12,580 nucleotides of DNA, taken from NCBI GenBank assembly GCA_024636105.1, contig JAGXHO010000257.1, positions 1 to 12,580 on the forward strand, read 5' to 3'. A program made the translations under genes and the position numbers. Below are positions 1 through 5,485 of this stretch, one piece after another; position 1 is the first letter of the stretch, and the number at the start of each line of letters is the position of its first letter. Origin of the DNA: Trueperaceae bacterium. Its GTDB lineage: Bacteria > Deinococcota > Deinococci > Deinococcales > Trueperaceae. The notes beneath the pieces were generated by a model that saw only the letters and a list, made by a program, of their open reading frames with translations, was not told where the DNA came from and made no database searches.

Positions 1-899
1 GCCCGTGGGCGTCCATCAACTTCGTCACCGCCCACGACGGCTTCACCCTGCGCGACCTCACGACCTACGAGCGCAAGCGCAACGACGCCAACGGCGAGGA
101 CGGCCGCGAGCCGTTTGCGTCGATCAACTTCGTCACCGCCCACGACGGCTTCACCCTCCTGGACCTCGCGTCCTACAACGAGAAACACAACGACGCGAAC
201 GGCGAGCACAACCAGGACGGCGCGAACGACAACGACAGCTGGAACGGCGGCGTGGAGGGGCCGACCGACGATCCCGACATCCAAGCCCTCCGCTTGCGCC
301 GAGTGCGCAACGCCTTGGCCATCTTGTTGACGAGCCAAGGGGTCCCGATGATCCTCATGGGCGACGAGGCGGCCCGAACCCAGCAGGGCAACAACAACAC
401 CTACTGCCACGACAACGAGCTCAGCTGGCTCGATTGGGACCGGGTGGCCGAACACGCCGACCTGGTGCGGTTCACGAGCCGCCTCGTGGCGTTCCGTCAC
501 CGGCATCCCGTGCTCCGGAACCGGTGGCACCTCACGGGCACCGACTACGTCGGAAGCGGCTTCCCCGATATCAGCTGGCACGGCCTGAAGGCGTGGGAGC
601 CGGATTGGTCGCCCGAGTCTCGCACGCTCGCCTTCCTCCTCTGCGGACGCCATGGGCGTGGCGGTCAAGTGCCCGACGACTACGTGTACGTGGCGATGAA
701 CATGCATTGGGAGGCGCACGGCTTCGAGCTCCCTACCCTGCCCGAGCCGCTCGCCTGGCATGTCTTCGCGAACACCGGCATGTCCGCGCCCGACGACGTC
801 CACGACGTCGGCGCCGAACCGCGCTTGGCCGACCCGTCCCATTTCCTTCTCGCACCCCGTTCGGTGGCCGTTCTCGTCGGCCGGCCCCCGAGCGCCTGA
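1..899 (+). CDS. glgX: Glycogen debranching enzyme GlgX, 3' part (5' end outside window)
   Basis: This is the C-terminal ~298 codons of a GH13 glycogen debranching enzyme, a cytoplasmic alpha-1,6-glucosidase that trims limit-dextrin branches during glycogen breakdown. The open frame enters from the left edge, with its first complete codon at base 3. Visible family motifs are SINFVTAHDGFTL (GH13 conserved region IV, whose HD carries the transition-state-stabilising Asp), GVPMILMGDE, and QGNNNTYCHDNELSWLDWD, followed by a beta-rich C-terminal domain ending LVGRPPSA. Full-length GlgX is about 700 residues, so the N-terminal early-set domain and the catalytic nucleophile lie outside. The oddity is that region IV occurs twice in tandem (see repeat 3-218), and the second copy is the canonical one. 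The STAS gene starts 31 nt after the stop, so the two are probably co-transcribed. Identity is secure. The activity of this variant is not certain because of the duplication. Confidence 0.93.
   Translation, partial: PWASINFVTAHDGFTLRDLTTYERKRNDANGEDGREPFASINFVTAHDGFTLLDLASYNEKHNDANGEHNQDGANDNDSWNGGVEGPTDDPDIQALRLRRVRNALAILLTSQGVPMILMGDEAARTQQGNNNTYCHDNELSWLDWDRVAEHADLVRFTSRLVAFRHRHPVLRNRWHLTGTDYVGSGFPDISWHGLKAWEPDWSPESRTLAFLLCGRHGRGGQVPDDYVYVAMNMHWEAHGFELPTLPEPLAWHVFANTGMSAPDDVHDVGAEPRLADPSHFLLAPRSVAVLVGRPPSA
3..218 (+). repeat. In-frame 108-bp divergent tandem duplication inside glgX
   Basis: Two adjacent 36-codon units lie at 3-110 and 111-218. Both begin Pro-(Trp/Phe)-Ala-Ser-Ile-Asn and contain the same 14-residue stretch ending HDGFTL. 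By eye 25 of 36 residues match, with a 35-base identical core at 15-49 and 123-157. The tails differ: copy 1 has ERKRNDANGEDGRE, copy 2 has NEKHNDANGEHNQD. Copy 2 continues into the normal GlgX sequence, so copy 1 is the extra unit. Further units to the left of the window cannot be excluded. Confidence 0.9.
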
Positions 900-930
900 G
901 CGGCCCCCGCGCCCTCGGAAAGGTACCACC

Positions 931-1272
931 ATGGCCCTCGCCATCCAGTCCACCGTCGAAGAGGACGCCGCGTTCTTGACCCTGTCCGGCGAACTCGACG
1001 CGTCCGCGGCTCCAGCCTTGCGCGACCAGATCGAAGCACTCGCCGGTCGCAGCGACATCACCCGGCTCGTGCTCGTGCTCCAAGACCTGAGCTACATGGC
1101 CAGTGCCGGGCTGCGCGCGCTGGTGTTCGCCAAGCAGAAACTGGGCGCCAGCGTCGAGCTGTTCCTCGTGGGCACCCAAGACTCGGTCGCCGAGACCATC
1201 GAGCTCACCGGCTTCCACCACAGCGTCACGATGCTCGCCACCTACGAGGCTGGCGCGCAGCCCTCCGAATGA
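931..1272 (+). CDS. STAS-domain anti-sigma factor antagonist (RsbV/SpoIIAA-like)
   Basis: This 113-residue protein is a single STAS domain. Such proteins bind an RsbW/SpoIIAB-type anti-sigma kinase when unphosphorylated and so release its client. The SGELDASAAPALRD stretch (19-32) and LQDLSYMASAGLRALV (50-65) match SpoIIAA/RsbV closely. Ser58 falls at the phosphorylated serine of SpoIIAA, while the preceding Asp is Ala57. The start is ATG 931, supported by GGAAAGG at 917-923 with a 7-nt spacer. The HATPase gene follows after 28 nt and the SpoIIE phosphatase after that, giving the standard three-part partner switch in order: antagonist, kinase, phosphatase. It is inferred to be phosphorylated by the 1301-1741 product and dephosphorylated by the PP2C protein. 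The downstream client is not visible in this window. Confidence 0.9.
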   Translation: MALAIQSTVEEDAAFLTLSGELDASAAPALRDQIEALAGRSDITRLVLVLQDLSYMASAGLRALVFAKQKLGASVELFLVGTQDSVAETIELTGFHHSVTMLATYEAGAQPSE

Positions 1273-1300
1273 TCGCGGCGAACGGCGCGGTCGCGACGCC

Positions 1301-1741
1301 ATGGACACCTTGACCGTCGCTGGGACGCTCGACTCGCTCGGTCCCATCAGGGACTTCGTGGACCGCGCGGCTGCCTCCGCCGGCCTCGAACGCCGCTCAG
1401 GGTACCGTCTGCGCCTCGCGGTGGACGAGATCGCGACGAACATCGTCAACTACGGGTACGAGCGGTCCCACCAGCGGGGCGACATCCGCCTGCGGGCCGC
1501 CGTCGACGAGGCGTGGTTGACGATCGCGCTGGAGGACACCTCCCCGCCGTACGATCCCATGGCCGCCGAACCGCCCGACAACCTCGACGACCCGCTCGAG
1601 GAGCGACCCATCGGGGGGCTCGGCATCTTCCTGACGCTCCGCGGCGTCGACGAGTTCCGGTACGAGCATCGCGACGGCCGCAACGTCAACACCTTCGCGA
1701 TGCGGCGCCCGACCACACCCGCGCCGGCGGCGTCGACGTGA
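1301..1741 (+). CDS. RsbW-like ATP-binding protein (HATPase_c_2 anti-sigma/kinase)
   Basis: The 146-residue product is a GHKL ATPase of the anti-sigma regulatory factor type. The N box is RLAVDEIATNIVNYGYE (38-54, with Glu43 and Asn47). The G1 region is LEDTSPPYDP (77-86, with Asp79; the usual Gly of DxG is Ser here), and the G2 region is IGGLGIFLTLRGVDEFRYE (104-122). It ends with the family's DGRNVNTF pattern. Such proteins phosphorylate the STAS partner and sequester a sigma factor or another effector. ATG 1301 was chosen because homology starts there and no in-frame start lies between it and the STAS stop. The Shine-Dalgarno sequence is weak, suggesting coupling to the upstream gene. The SpoIIE gene overlaps its stop by GTGA. 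A sigma factor is not encoded nearby, so the client may be something else. Confidence 0.88.
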   Translation: MDTLTVAGTLDSLGPIRDFVDRAAASAGLERRSGYRLRLAVDEIATNIVNYGYERSHQRGDIRLRAAVDEAWLTIALEDTSPPYDPMAAEPPDNLDDPLEERPIGGLGIFLTLRGVDEFRYEHRDGRNVNTFAMRRPTTPAPAAST

Positions 1742-2631
1742 CGGCGGGGACGGCCGTCGTCGTGATCGACCGGGACGAAGCGAGCGCTGCCGGGCTGCTC
1801 GACGCCCTGCGTCGGTTGGGCTGCGACGTGCGCCACGTCCCATCCATCGAGCACGCCCGCGACGTCCAGTCCGAGGCGCCAGCGGACCTCCTGATGATCC
1901 ATGCCGACCAGCTCGACCGGGCCGGCATCGAGGACGCGAAGGGTGCCTGGGGTACGTCGGCCTCGGGCTCCTCGACCGGACTCCTCGTGTACGGCCAGGA
2001 GGCCGCGCAGCTTCGTGGCAGCATCGCCGGCGGGCTGCGCGACTTCTTGTTGCCACCCTTCGACCCGGATCTCGTCTGGGCCCGGATGGAAGCCGTCCTG
2101 GAGCGCGTCAAGAGTCGCGACGAGCGCGCCGAAGAGGCGAAGCGCGAGGAGCTGCTTAAGCTCGAACGCGACCTGCAGATCGGGCGCAACATCCAGCAGG
2201 GCTTCTTGCCGTCGTCCCTGCCGCAGCCCAAGGGTTGGGAGATCACCGCGCGCTTCCATCCGGCTCGCGAGGTCGCGGGCGACTTCTACGACGCCTTCTA
2301 CATGGTCAACCAGCGCCGCGTGGGGTTCGTCATCGCGGACGTGTGCGACAAGGGCGTGGGCGCCGCGCTCTTCATGTCCCTGTTCCGCACGTTGGTGCGC
2401 TCGAACGCCCAACAGAACGTCAGCCTAGGTTGGATGGACTCGATGACCGGATCGGTCGCCGAGGACCGCGATTGGCTCAAGGCCGGCCCGTCCGAACGTC
2501 GCCAGGCGCTGCCGTCGATCGGCACGGGTGCGCTCATGAACGCCGTCGCCGGCACCAACGCCTACATCACCGAGAACAACATGGGCAGGGGTACTTCGCG
2601 ACCATGTTCTTCGGCGTGCTCGACCCGGTGA
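1738..2631 (+). CDS. SpoIIE/PP2C phosphatase with N-terminal pseudo-receiver: 5' part, truncated by frameshift
   Basis: The start is GTG 1738, overlapping the HATPase stop as GTGA. Residues ~5-120 have a CheY-like fold pattern (VVVIDRDEASAAGLLDALR; DLLMIHADQL; RDFLLPPFDP). The phosphoacceptor Asp position is His55 and the conserved Lys before Pro is replaced by Pro, so phosphorylation is unlikely. A charged helix (about 120-165, ERVKSRDERAEEAKREELLK) links it to the PP2C domain. That domain starts with FHPAREVAGDFYDAF and VIADVCDKGVGAALFMS, which supply metal-binding aspartates. Reading in this frame fails after NNMG and ends 14 codons later at 2631. The remaining phosphatase motifs continue in the frame ending at 3041. 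Together the two parts would give about 434 residues. The role is dephosphorylation of the STAS protein, reactivating it. As written the product lacks the second half of the active site. Confidence 0.85.
   Translation: MTAGTAVVVIDRDEASAAGLLDALRRLGCDVRHVPSIEHARDVQSEAPADLLMIHADQLDRAGIEDAKGAWGTSASGSSTGLLVYGQEAAQLRGSIAGGLRDFLLPPFDPDLVWARMEAVLERVKSRDERAEEAKREELLKLERDLQIGRNIQQGFLPSSLPQPKGWEITARFHPAREVAGDFYDAFYMVNQRRVGFVIADVCDKGVGAALFMSLFRTLVRSNAQQNVSLGWMDSMTGSVAEDRDWLKAGPSERRQALPSIGTGALMNAVAGTNAYITENNMGRGTSRPCSSACSTR
2578..2594 (+). other. Frameshift point within the SpoIIE gene
   Basis: The upstream frame reads AAC ATG GGC AGG GGT. The family sequence (NMGQGYFATMFFG) is restored if one C is added after 2586, giving GGC CAG GGG TAC. 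This equals a one-base deletion, or a -1 shift that reads C2586 twice. A run of four G follows at 2588-2591, a context prone to indel errors. No X-XXY-YYZ slippery heptamer is present. Confidence 0.85.
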
Positions 2632-3041
2632 GCGGTGCGCTGGTGTACATCAACGGCGGCCACAACCCGCCCGTGCTCCATCGGGTGGACGGCACGCAGA
2701 CCTACCTCAAACCCACAGGTCCCGCCGTCGGGATGCTGCCCGGCGTGACGTTCAAGATGGGCAACGCTCGGCTCGACCCGGGCGATCTGCTCTACGCGTA
2801 CACGGACGGCGTCACGGACGCCAGGTCGCCGACGGGCGCCTTCTTCACCGAAAAACGTCTCTTCGAGGTCGTGGCCGCGGGCGCCGCCAGCGCTCATGCC
2901 TTGGTCGACGACATCGAGGCCCAACTCAAGGCGCACATCGCCGAAGCGCCGCAGTTCGACGACATCACGATGATGGCACTCCGACGCCATTCGACGGGCG
3001 AAGCGACGGCAACCCCCGGCGCACCGAACGCCCCACGGTGA
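2604..3041 (+). CDS. SpoIIE/PP2C phosphatase: 3' part, out of frame with its N-terminal half
   Basis: This frame carries the C-terminal half of the phosphatase begun at 1738. Motifs are GQGYFATMFFGVLDP (from about 2583), VYINGGHNPPVL, DLLYAYTDGVTDAR and FDDITMMAL, the last two supplying the remaining metal-binding aspartates. Homology extends upstream of ATG 2604 into the other frame, so the ATG is only the first possible restart; no Shine-Dalgarno sequence is apparent. The last ~20 residues are a low-complexity Ala/Pro/Thr tail. The MinD-like gene starts 32 nt after the stop. The piece reads as the distal part of one frameshifted gene, not an independent one. Codon use and conservation look intact on both sides, which favours a recent lesion, a sequencing error or recoding over an old pseudogene. 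Confidence 0.75.
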   Translation: MFFGVLDPVSGALVYINGGHNPPVLHRVDGTQTYLKPTGPAVGMLPGVTFKMGNARLDPGDLLYAYTDGVTDARSPTGAFFTEKRLFEVVAAGAASAHALVDDIEAQLKAHIAEAPQFDDITMMALRRHSTGEATATPGAPNAPR

Positions 3042-3073
3042 GCCTCACCGTAGGCCTGAGAGGGAAGTGACGC

Positions 3074-3829
3074 ATGGCTCGCATCATCTCGGTCCACTCG
3101 TTCCGCGGCGGCACGGGTAAGTCCAACACCTCTGCCAACCTCGCCGCACTGATGGCCCTGGACGGCCTCCGGGTGGGCGTCGTCGATACCGACATCCAGT
3201 CACCGGGCATTCACGTCCTGTTCGGTCTCGAGCAGGAGACGATCGAACACTCCCTCAACGATTACCTCTGGGGCAAGTGCGACATCGAGCAAGCCGCCCA
3301 CGACGTCACATCCAACCTCAAGGGCGCGATCCCGGGCAAGGTGTACCTGATCCCGTCGAGCATCAAGGCCGGCGAGATCGCCCGGATCATCCGCGAGGGG
3401 TACGACGTAGGGCTCCTCAACGACGGCTTCCAGCGGCTCGTCGCCGAGCTCGAACTCGACGTCTTGCTCATCGACACCCACCCGGGCGTCGGCGAGGAGA
3501 CCCTCCTGTCCATCGCCATCTCCGACGCCCTAGTGGTGGTCATGCGGCCCGATCAGCAGGACTTCCAGGGCACCAGCGTCACCGTCGAGATCGGTCGCAA
3601 GCTCAGCGTGCCACGCATGGTGCTGTTGGTGAACAAGTGCCCTGCCTCGTTCTCGACGGAGGACGTTCGGACCCAAGTCGAGGAGACGTTCAACTGCGAA
3701 GTCGTCGCGGTGCTGCCGCATTCCGAGGAGATGATGGCGCTCGCGAGCCGCGGCGTGTTCTCGGTGGAGTTCCCCGATCATGCGGTCACGACGCAGTATC
3801 GCGACGTCGCCCGCAAGCTGCTCGAGTGA
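3074..3829 (+). CDS. MinD/ParA-family P-loop ATPase with variant signature residue
   Basis: The 251-residue protein is a SIMIBI-class ATPase of the MinD/ParA type. Motifs are the deviant Walker A SFRGGTGKSNTSANLA (9-24), the switch-I-like VVDTDIQSPGIHVLFGL, the Walker B-like VLLIDTHPGVGEETL, VVVMRPDQQDFQGT, and LLVNKCP for the guanine/adenine pocket. The usual signature lysine (KGGxGKS) is Arg11 here, while P-loop Lys16 is kept. ATG 3074 has a good GAGAGGGAAG (3057-3067) with a 6-nt spacer. No ParB, FtsZ-related or MinE partner gene lies nearby. It lies in line with the partner-switch genes, so a role as an ATP-dependent scaffold or localiser for that circuit or for glycogen is plausible. This is inference from position only. 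The family is certain, the specific job is not known. Confidence 0.88.
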   Translation: MARIISVHSFRGGTGKSNTSANLAALMALDGLRVGVVDTDIQSPGIHVLFGLEQETIEHSLNDYLWGKCDIEQAAHDVTSNLKGAIPGKVYLIPSSIKAGEIARIIREGYDVGLLNDGFQRLVAELELDVLLIDTHPGVGEETLLSIAISDALVVVMRPDQQDFQGTSVTVEIGRKLSVPRMVLLVNKCPASFSTEDVRTQVEETFNCEVVAVLPHSEEMMALASRGVFSVEFPDHAVTTQYRDVARKLLE

Positions 3830-3932
3830 TGCCCGCGCCGGCCCGCCTCGGTCCCGCGCCAGGTCGTGTCTGCGGGCACCTGGTGCGAGACGCCACCGAT
3901 CGTCGAAGGTGGTCCGCGGCAGGTGTACGTCG

Positions 3933-4292
3933 ATGACCTCATTCGCGCGGATGCGGCAGGAGCTCCGCGAGTGGTCGAACCCGGGTGGTTTGTCGCCCAG
4001 CGTCTTGCTGCAGTTGAGCGAGCCCCTGCGCGGCACCTTGCGCCAGATCATGCGGCAGGGCTCCGTGACCTTCGTCGAGCTCTCGGTCCTGTTGGACCTG
4101 ACCATGGCGGACACGGAGGCGATCGCCGATCTCCTCGTCACCTGCGGATTCCTCAAGACGATCGAGACAGGCGAGGACGGAGGCCTCGTGTATCGGATCC
4201 AGCACACCAAGAACCATCGGCCGGGGGCACCCCTGGGCGTCTGGAACACGCTGCTGGGATCCGAGGACCCCGGCGACCGGGAAGGGGGGTGA
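3933..4292 (+). CDS. Small winged-helix-like protein of unknown function
   Basis: The 119-residue product is not assigned to a named family. Residues ~27-80 read as three helices with a turn (LSEPLRGTLRQIMRQG, FVELSVLLDLTMADTEAIADLLVTCGFL). A short beta hairpin with a GEDGG turn and VYRIQ follows, the pattern of a winged-helix domain. The C-terminal tail is basic then Gly/Pro-rich (HTKNHRPGAPLG) and ends acidic. No signal peptide or membrane segment is seen. ATG 3933 was chosen because homology-like sequence begins there. AGGTG at 3921-3925 gives a 7-nt spacer. Upstream in-frame codons are Arg/Ser-rich and look non-coding. It sits between the MinD-like ATPase (103-nt gap) and the CBM48-like protein (77-nt gap). 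It could bind DNA, or be the protein partner of the ATPase. Confidence 0.72.
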   Translation: MTSFARMRQELREWSNPGGLSPSVLLQLSEPLRGTLRQIMRQGSVTFVELSVLLDLTMADTEAIADLLVTCGFLKTIETGEDGGLVYRIQHTKNHRPGAPLGVWNTLLGSEDPGDREGG

Positions 4293-4369
4293 GGATCGTG
4301 CTACGTCCGTGAAGATTCGCCGCCGCGCCGCGCGAAACCTCTCGCCGAGACGTCCAGGAGGACACCATC

Positions 4370-4666
4370 ATGCCCATCAAGAAGTACAGCCGCGACCGCA
4401 AGACCTGCCAGGTCACCTTCTCGCTGCCGAAGACCGTCGACGCGACGACGGCCGCCGTGTGTGGCACCTTCAACGACTGGGACAGCACGAGCCACCCTAT
4501 GCAGCGGGCGAAAGATGGGAGCTTCAAGCTCGTCGTCGGCCTCGCACCGGACCAAACCGTGGCGTACAGGTACCTGCTGGACGGGGAACGCTGGGAGAAC
4601 GATTGGGAGGCCGAACGGTACGAGGCGAACGAGCACGGCAGCGAGAATAGCGTTATCGAGCTCTAG
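4370..4666 (+). CDS. Stand-alone isoamylase early-set (CBM48-like glycogen-binding) domain protein
   Basis: The 98-residue protein is essentially one E-set/CBM48-like domain, the fold found at the N-terminus of branching and debranching enzymes and in the AMPK beta glycogen-binding module. Evidence is VTFSLPKTVDATTAAVCGTFNDW (given here as the pattern VxF.LP...A..V.G.FN.W), then GSFKLVVGL, YRYLLDG and W..DWEAERYEANEHGSENSV near the end, all in the order typical of the family. Trp and Tyr residues could contact glucan. No catalytic domain is attached. The start is secure: AGGAGG at 4356-4361, 8 nt before ATG 4370. This is the strongest Shine-Dalgarno sequence in the window, suggesting high expression. 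As the last gene of the island it mirrors glgX at the other end, so a glycogen-sensing or glycogen-tethering subunit is inferred. Confidence 0.87.
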   Translation: MPIKKYSRDRKTCQVTFSLPKTVDATTAAVCGTFNDWDSTSHPMQRAKDGSFKLVVGLAPDQTVAYRYLLDGERWENDWEAERYEANEHGSENSVIEL

Positions 4667-4892
4667 TGCGAAGCTCCGCGGGTCGATCGCCATGCCGTTG
4701 GCGGGATCTGACGTCGTCGACGTCGTGCGCACGGCGTAGATGGCGGAGACCCGCAGCGCACGGGGCCGCATTGCGCTTTGTTCGCGGCAACCCGGCAATT
4801 GGTACCACCGCCACACCCCGCTGGGGTGAGCAACGGATCGTTCCGCATCGACGGCATCGCCGCGAGCGGTTGCGCGGGCAAGGGAGAGCGAC

Positions 4893-5291
4893 ATGAGGAA
4901 CATCGACGAGCTGTGGGAGCGCTGGCAAGATGCGTTCAACCGCGCCGACATGAAGGCGCTTGCCGCCATCTACACGGCCGATGCCCGCTACTACACGCCC
5001 GCTGGCAAGGTCGACGAGGGGCGCGACGCCATCGTTCAGGCGCGCCAGGCCGAGCGCGACGCGGTGGCCGCGTGGATGCAGGGGGCTTCGTTCCGATCGA
5101 ACATCGTGTCGAGCGAAACACGCATCTGTGGAGACGTCGTCGTCGATCGCGGTTGGTACAGAGTTGCGACCGACGACGGCCAGGTCCTGGCGGAGGGGCA
5201 CTACTTCGCCGTCGTGCGCGAGGTCGATGGCGTGTGGGCGATCGAGCACCACATGGCGACCAGCTCGGCGGCCGGCCAAGCGGCGAACTGA
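4893..5291 (+). CDS. NTF2-like (SnoaL/DUF4440-type) protein
   Basis: The 132-residue product has the cone-fold pattern of the NTF2-like superfamily: an N-terminal helix (LWERWQDAFNRADMKALAAIYT), ADARYYTPAGK, GRDAI, then strands VVVDRGWYRV, LAEGHYFAVVREVDGVWAIEHH. Members include steroid isomerases, SnoaL cyclases and many small proteins without known activity. No catalytic Asp/His set can be assigned with confidence. It is cytoplasmic, with no signal peptide. ATG 4893 follows AGGGAGAG at 4881-4888 with a 4-nt spacer. It is separated from the CBM48-like gene by 226 nt, so it may be a separate transcription unit. It converges with the flavoprotein gene. The family call is firm and the function is unknown. 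Confidence 0.85.
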   Translation: MRNIDELWERWQDAFNRADMKALAAIYTADARYYTPAGKVDEGRDAIVQARQAERDAVAAWMQGASFRSNIVSSETRICGDVVVDRGWYRVATDDGQVLAEGHYFAVVREVDGVWAIEHHMATSSAAGQAAN

Positions 5292-5311
5292 GGACGAGCC
5301 GCGTTCGCGGG

Positions 5312-5363
5312 GTGAGCGGGACTTCGTGCAGGTCGACTGCACTTGGTTCGCTCCCCCGCTCAC
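5312..5363. terminator. Nested inverted repeat between convergent genes, possible bidirectional terminator
   Basis: An outer perfect 9-bp stem (GTGAGCGGG at 5312-5320 with CCCGCTCAC at 5355-5363) encloses an inner perfect 6-bp stem (GTGCAG 5326-5331, CTGCAC 5337-5342, 5-nt loop). It starts 20 bp after the NTF2-like stop and lies 122 bp past the flavoprotein stop. No T-run follows on either strand, so intrinsic termination is uncertain. Position and symmetry support the call. Confidence 0.45.
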
Positions 5364-5485
5364 GTCCCGACTTCAACCTGCACAGCGATTCCCGCACCCG
5401 CCATCTCGTGCCCCGCCGATCGTTGGCGTAGCGCTTGGGGGTTCCAGCTGGTCGATGTAGGCACCGACGGCGAATGCCGGCGCGA

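Noticed and set aside
5..979. Long plus-strand frame overlapping the glgX end
   Set aside because: It is an Arg/Pro-rich shadow of glgX in the next frame and has no family motif. The true frame is read from base 3.
3862..3892. CCAGGT/ACCTGG inverted repeat between the ATPase gene and the next gene
   Set aside because: A 6-bp stem with a 13-nt loop is expected by chance in GC-rich DNA, and it competes with another weak stem.
3780..3932. Longer N-terminus for the winged-helix-like protein
   Set aside because: The added residues are Arg/Ser-rich and overlap the end of the ATPase gene. ATG 3933 has a plausible Shine-Dalgarno sequence and begins the coherent domain.
4685..4708. Imperfect hairpin after the CBM48-like gene as a terminator
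   Set aside because: The stem is only 5 plus 3 bp with a 2-nt bulge and there is no T-run, so it is too weak to call. Nothing else is recognised in 4667-4892.
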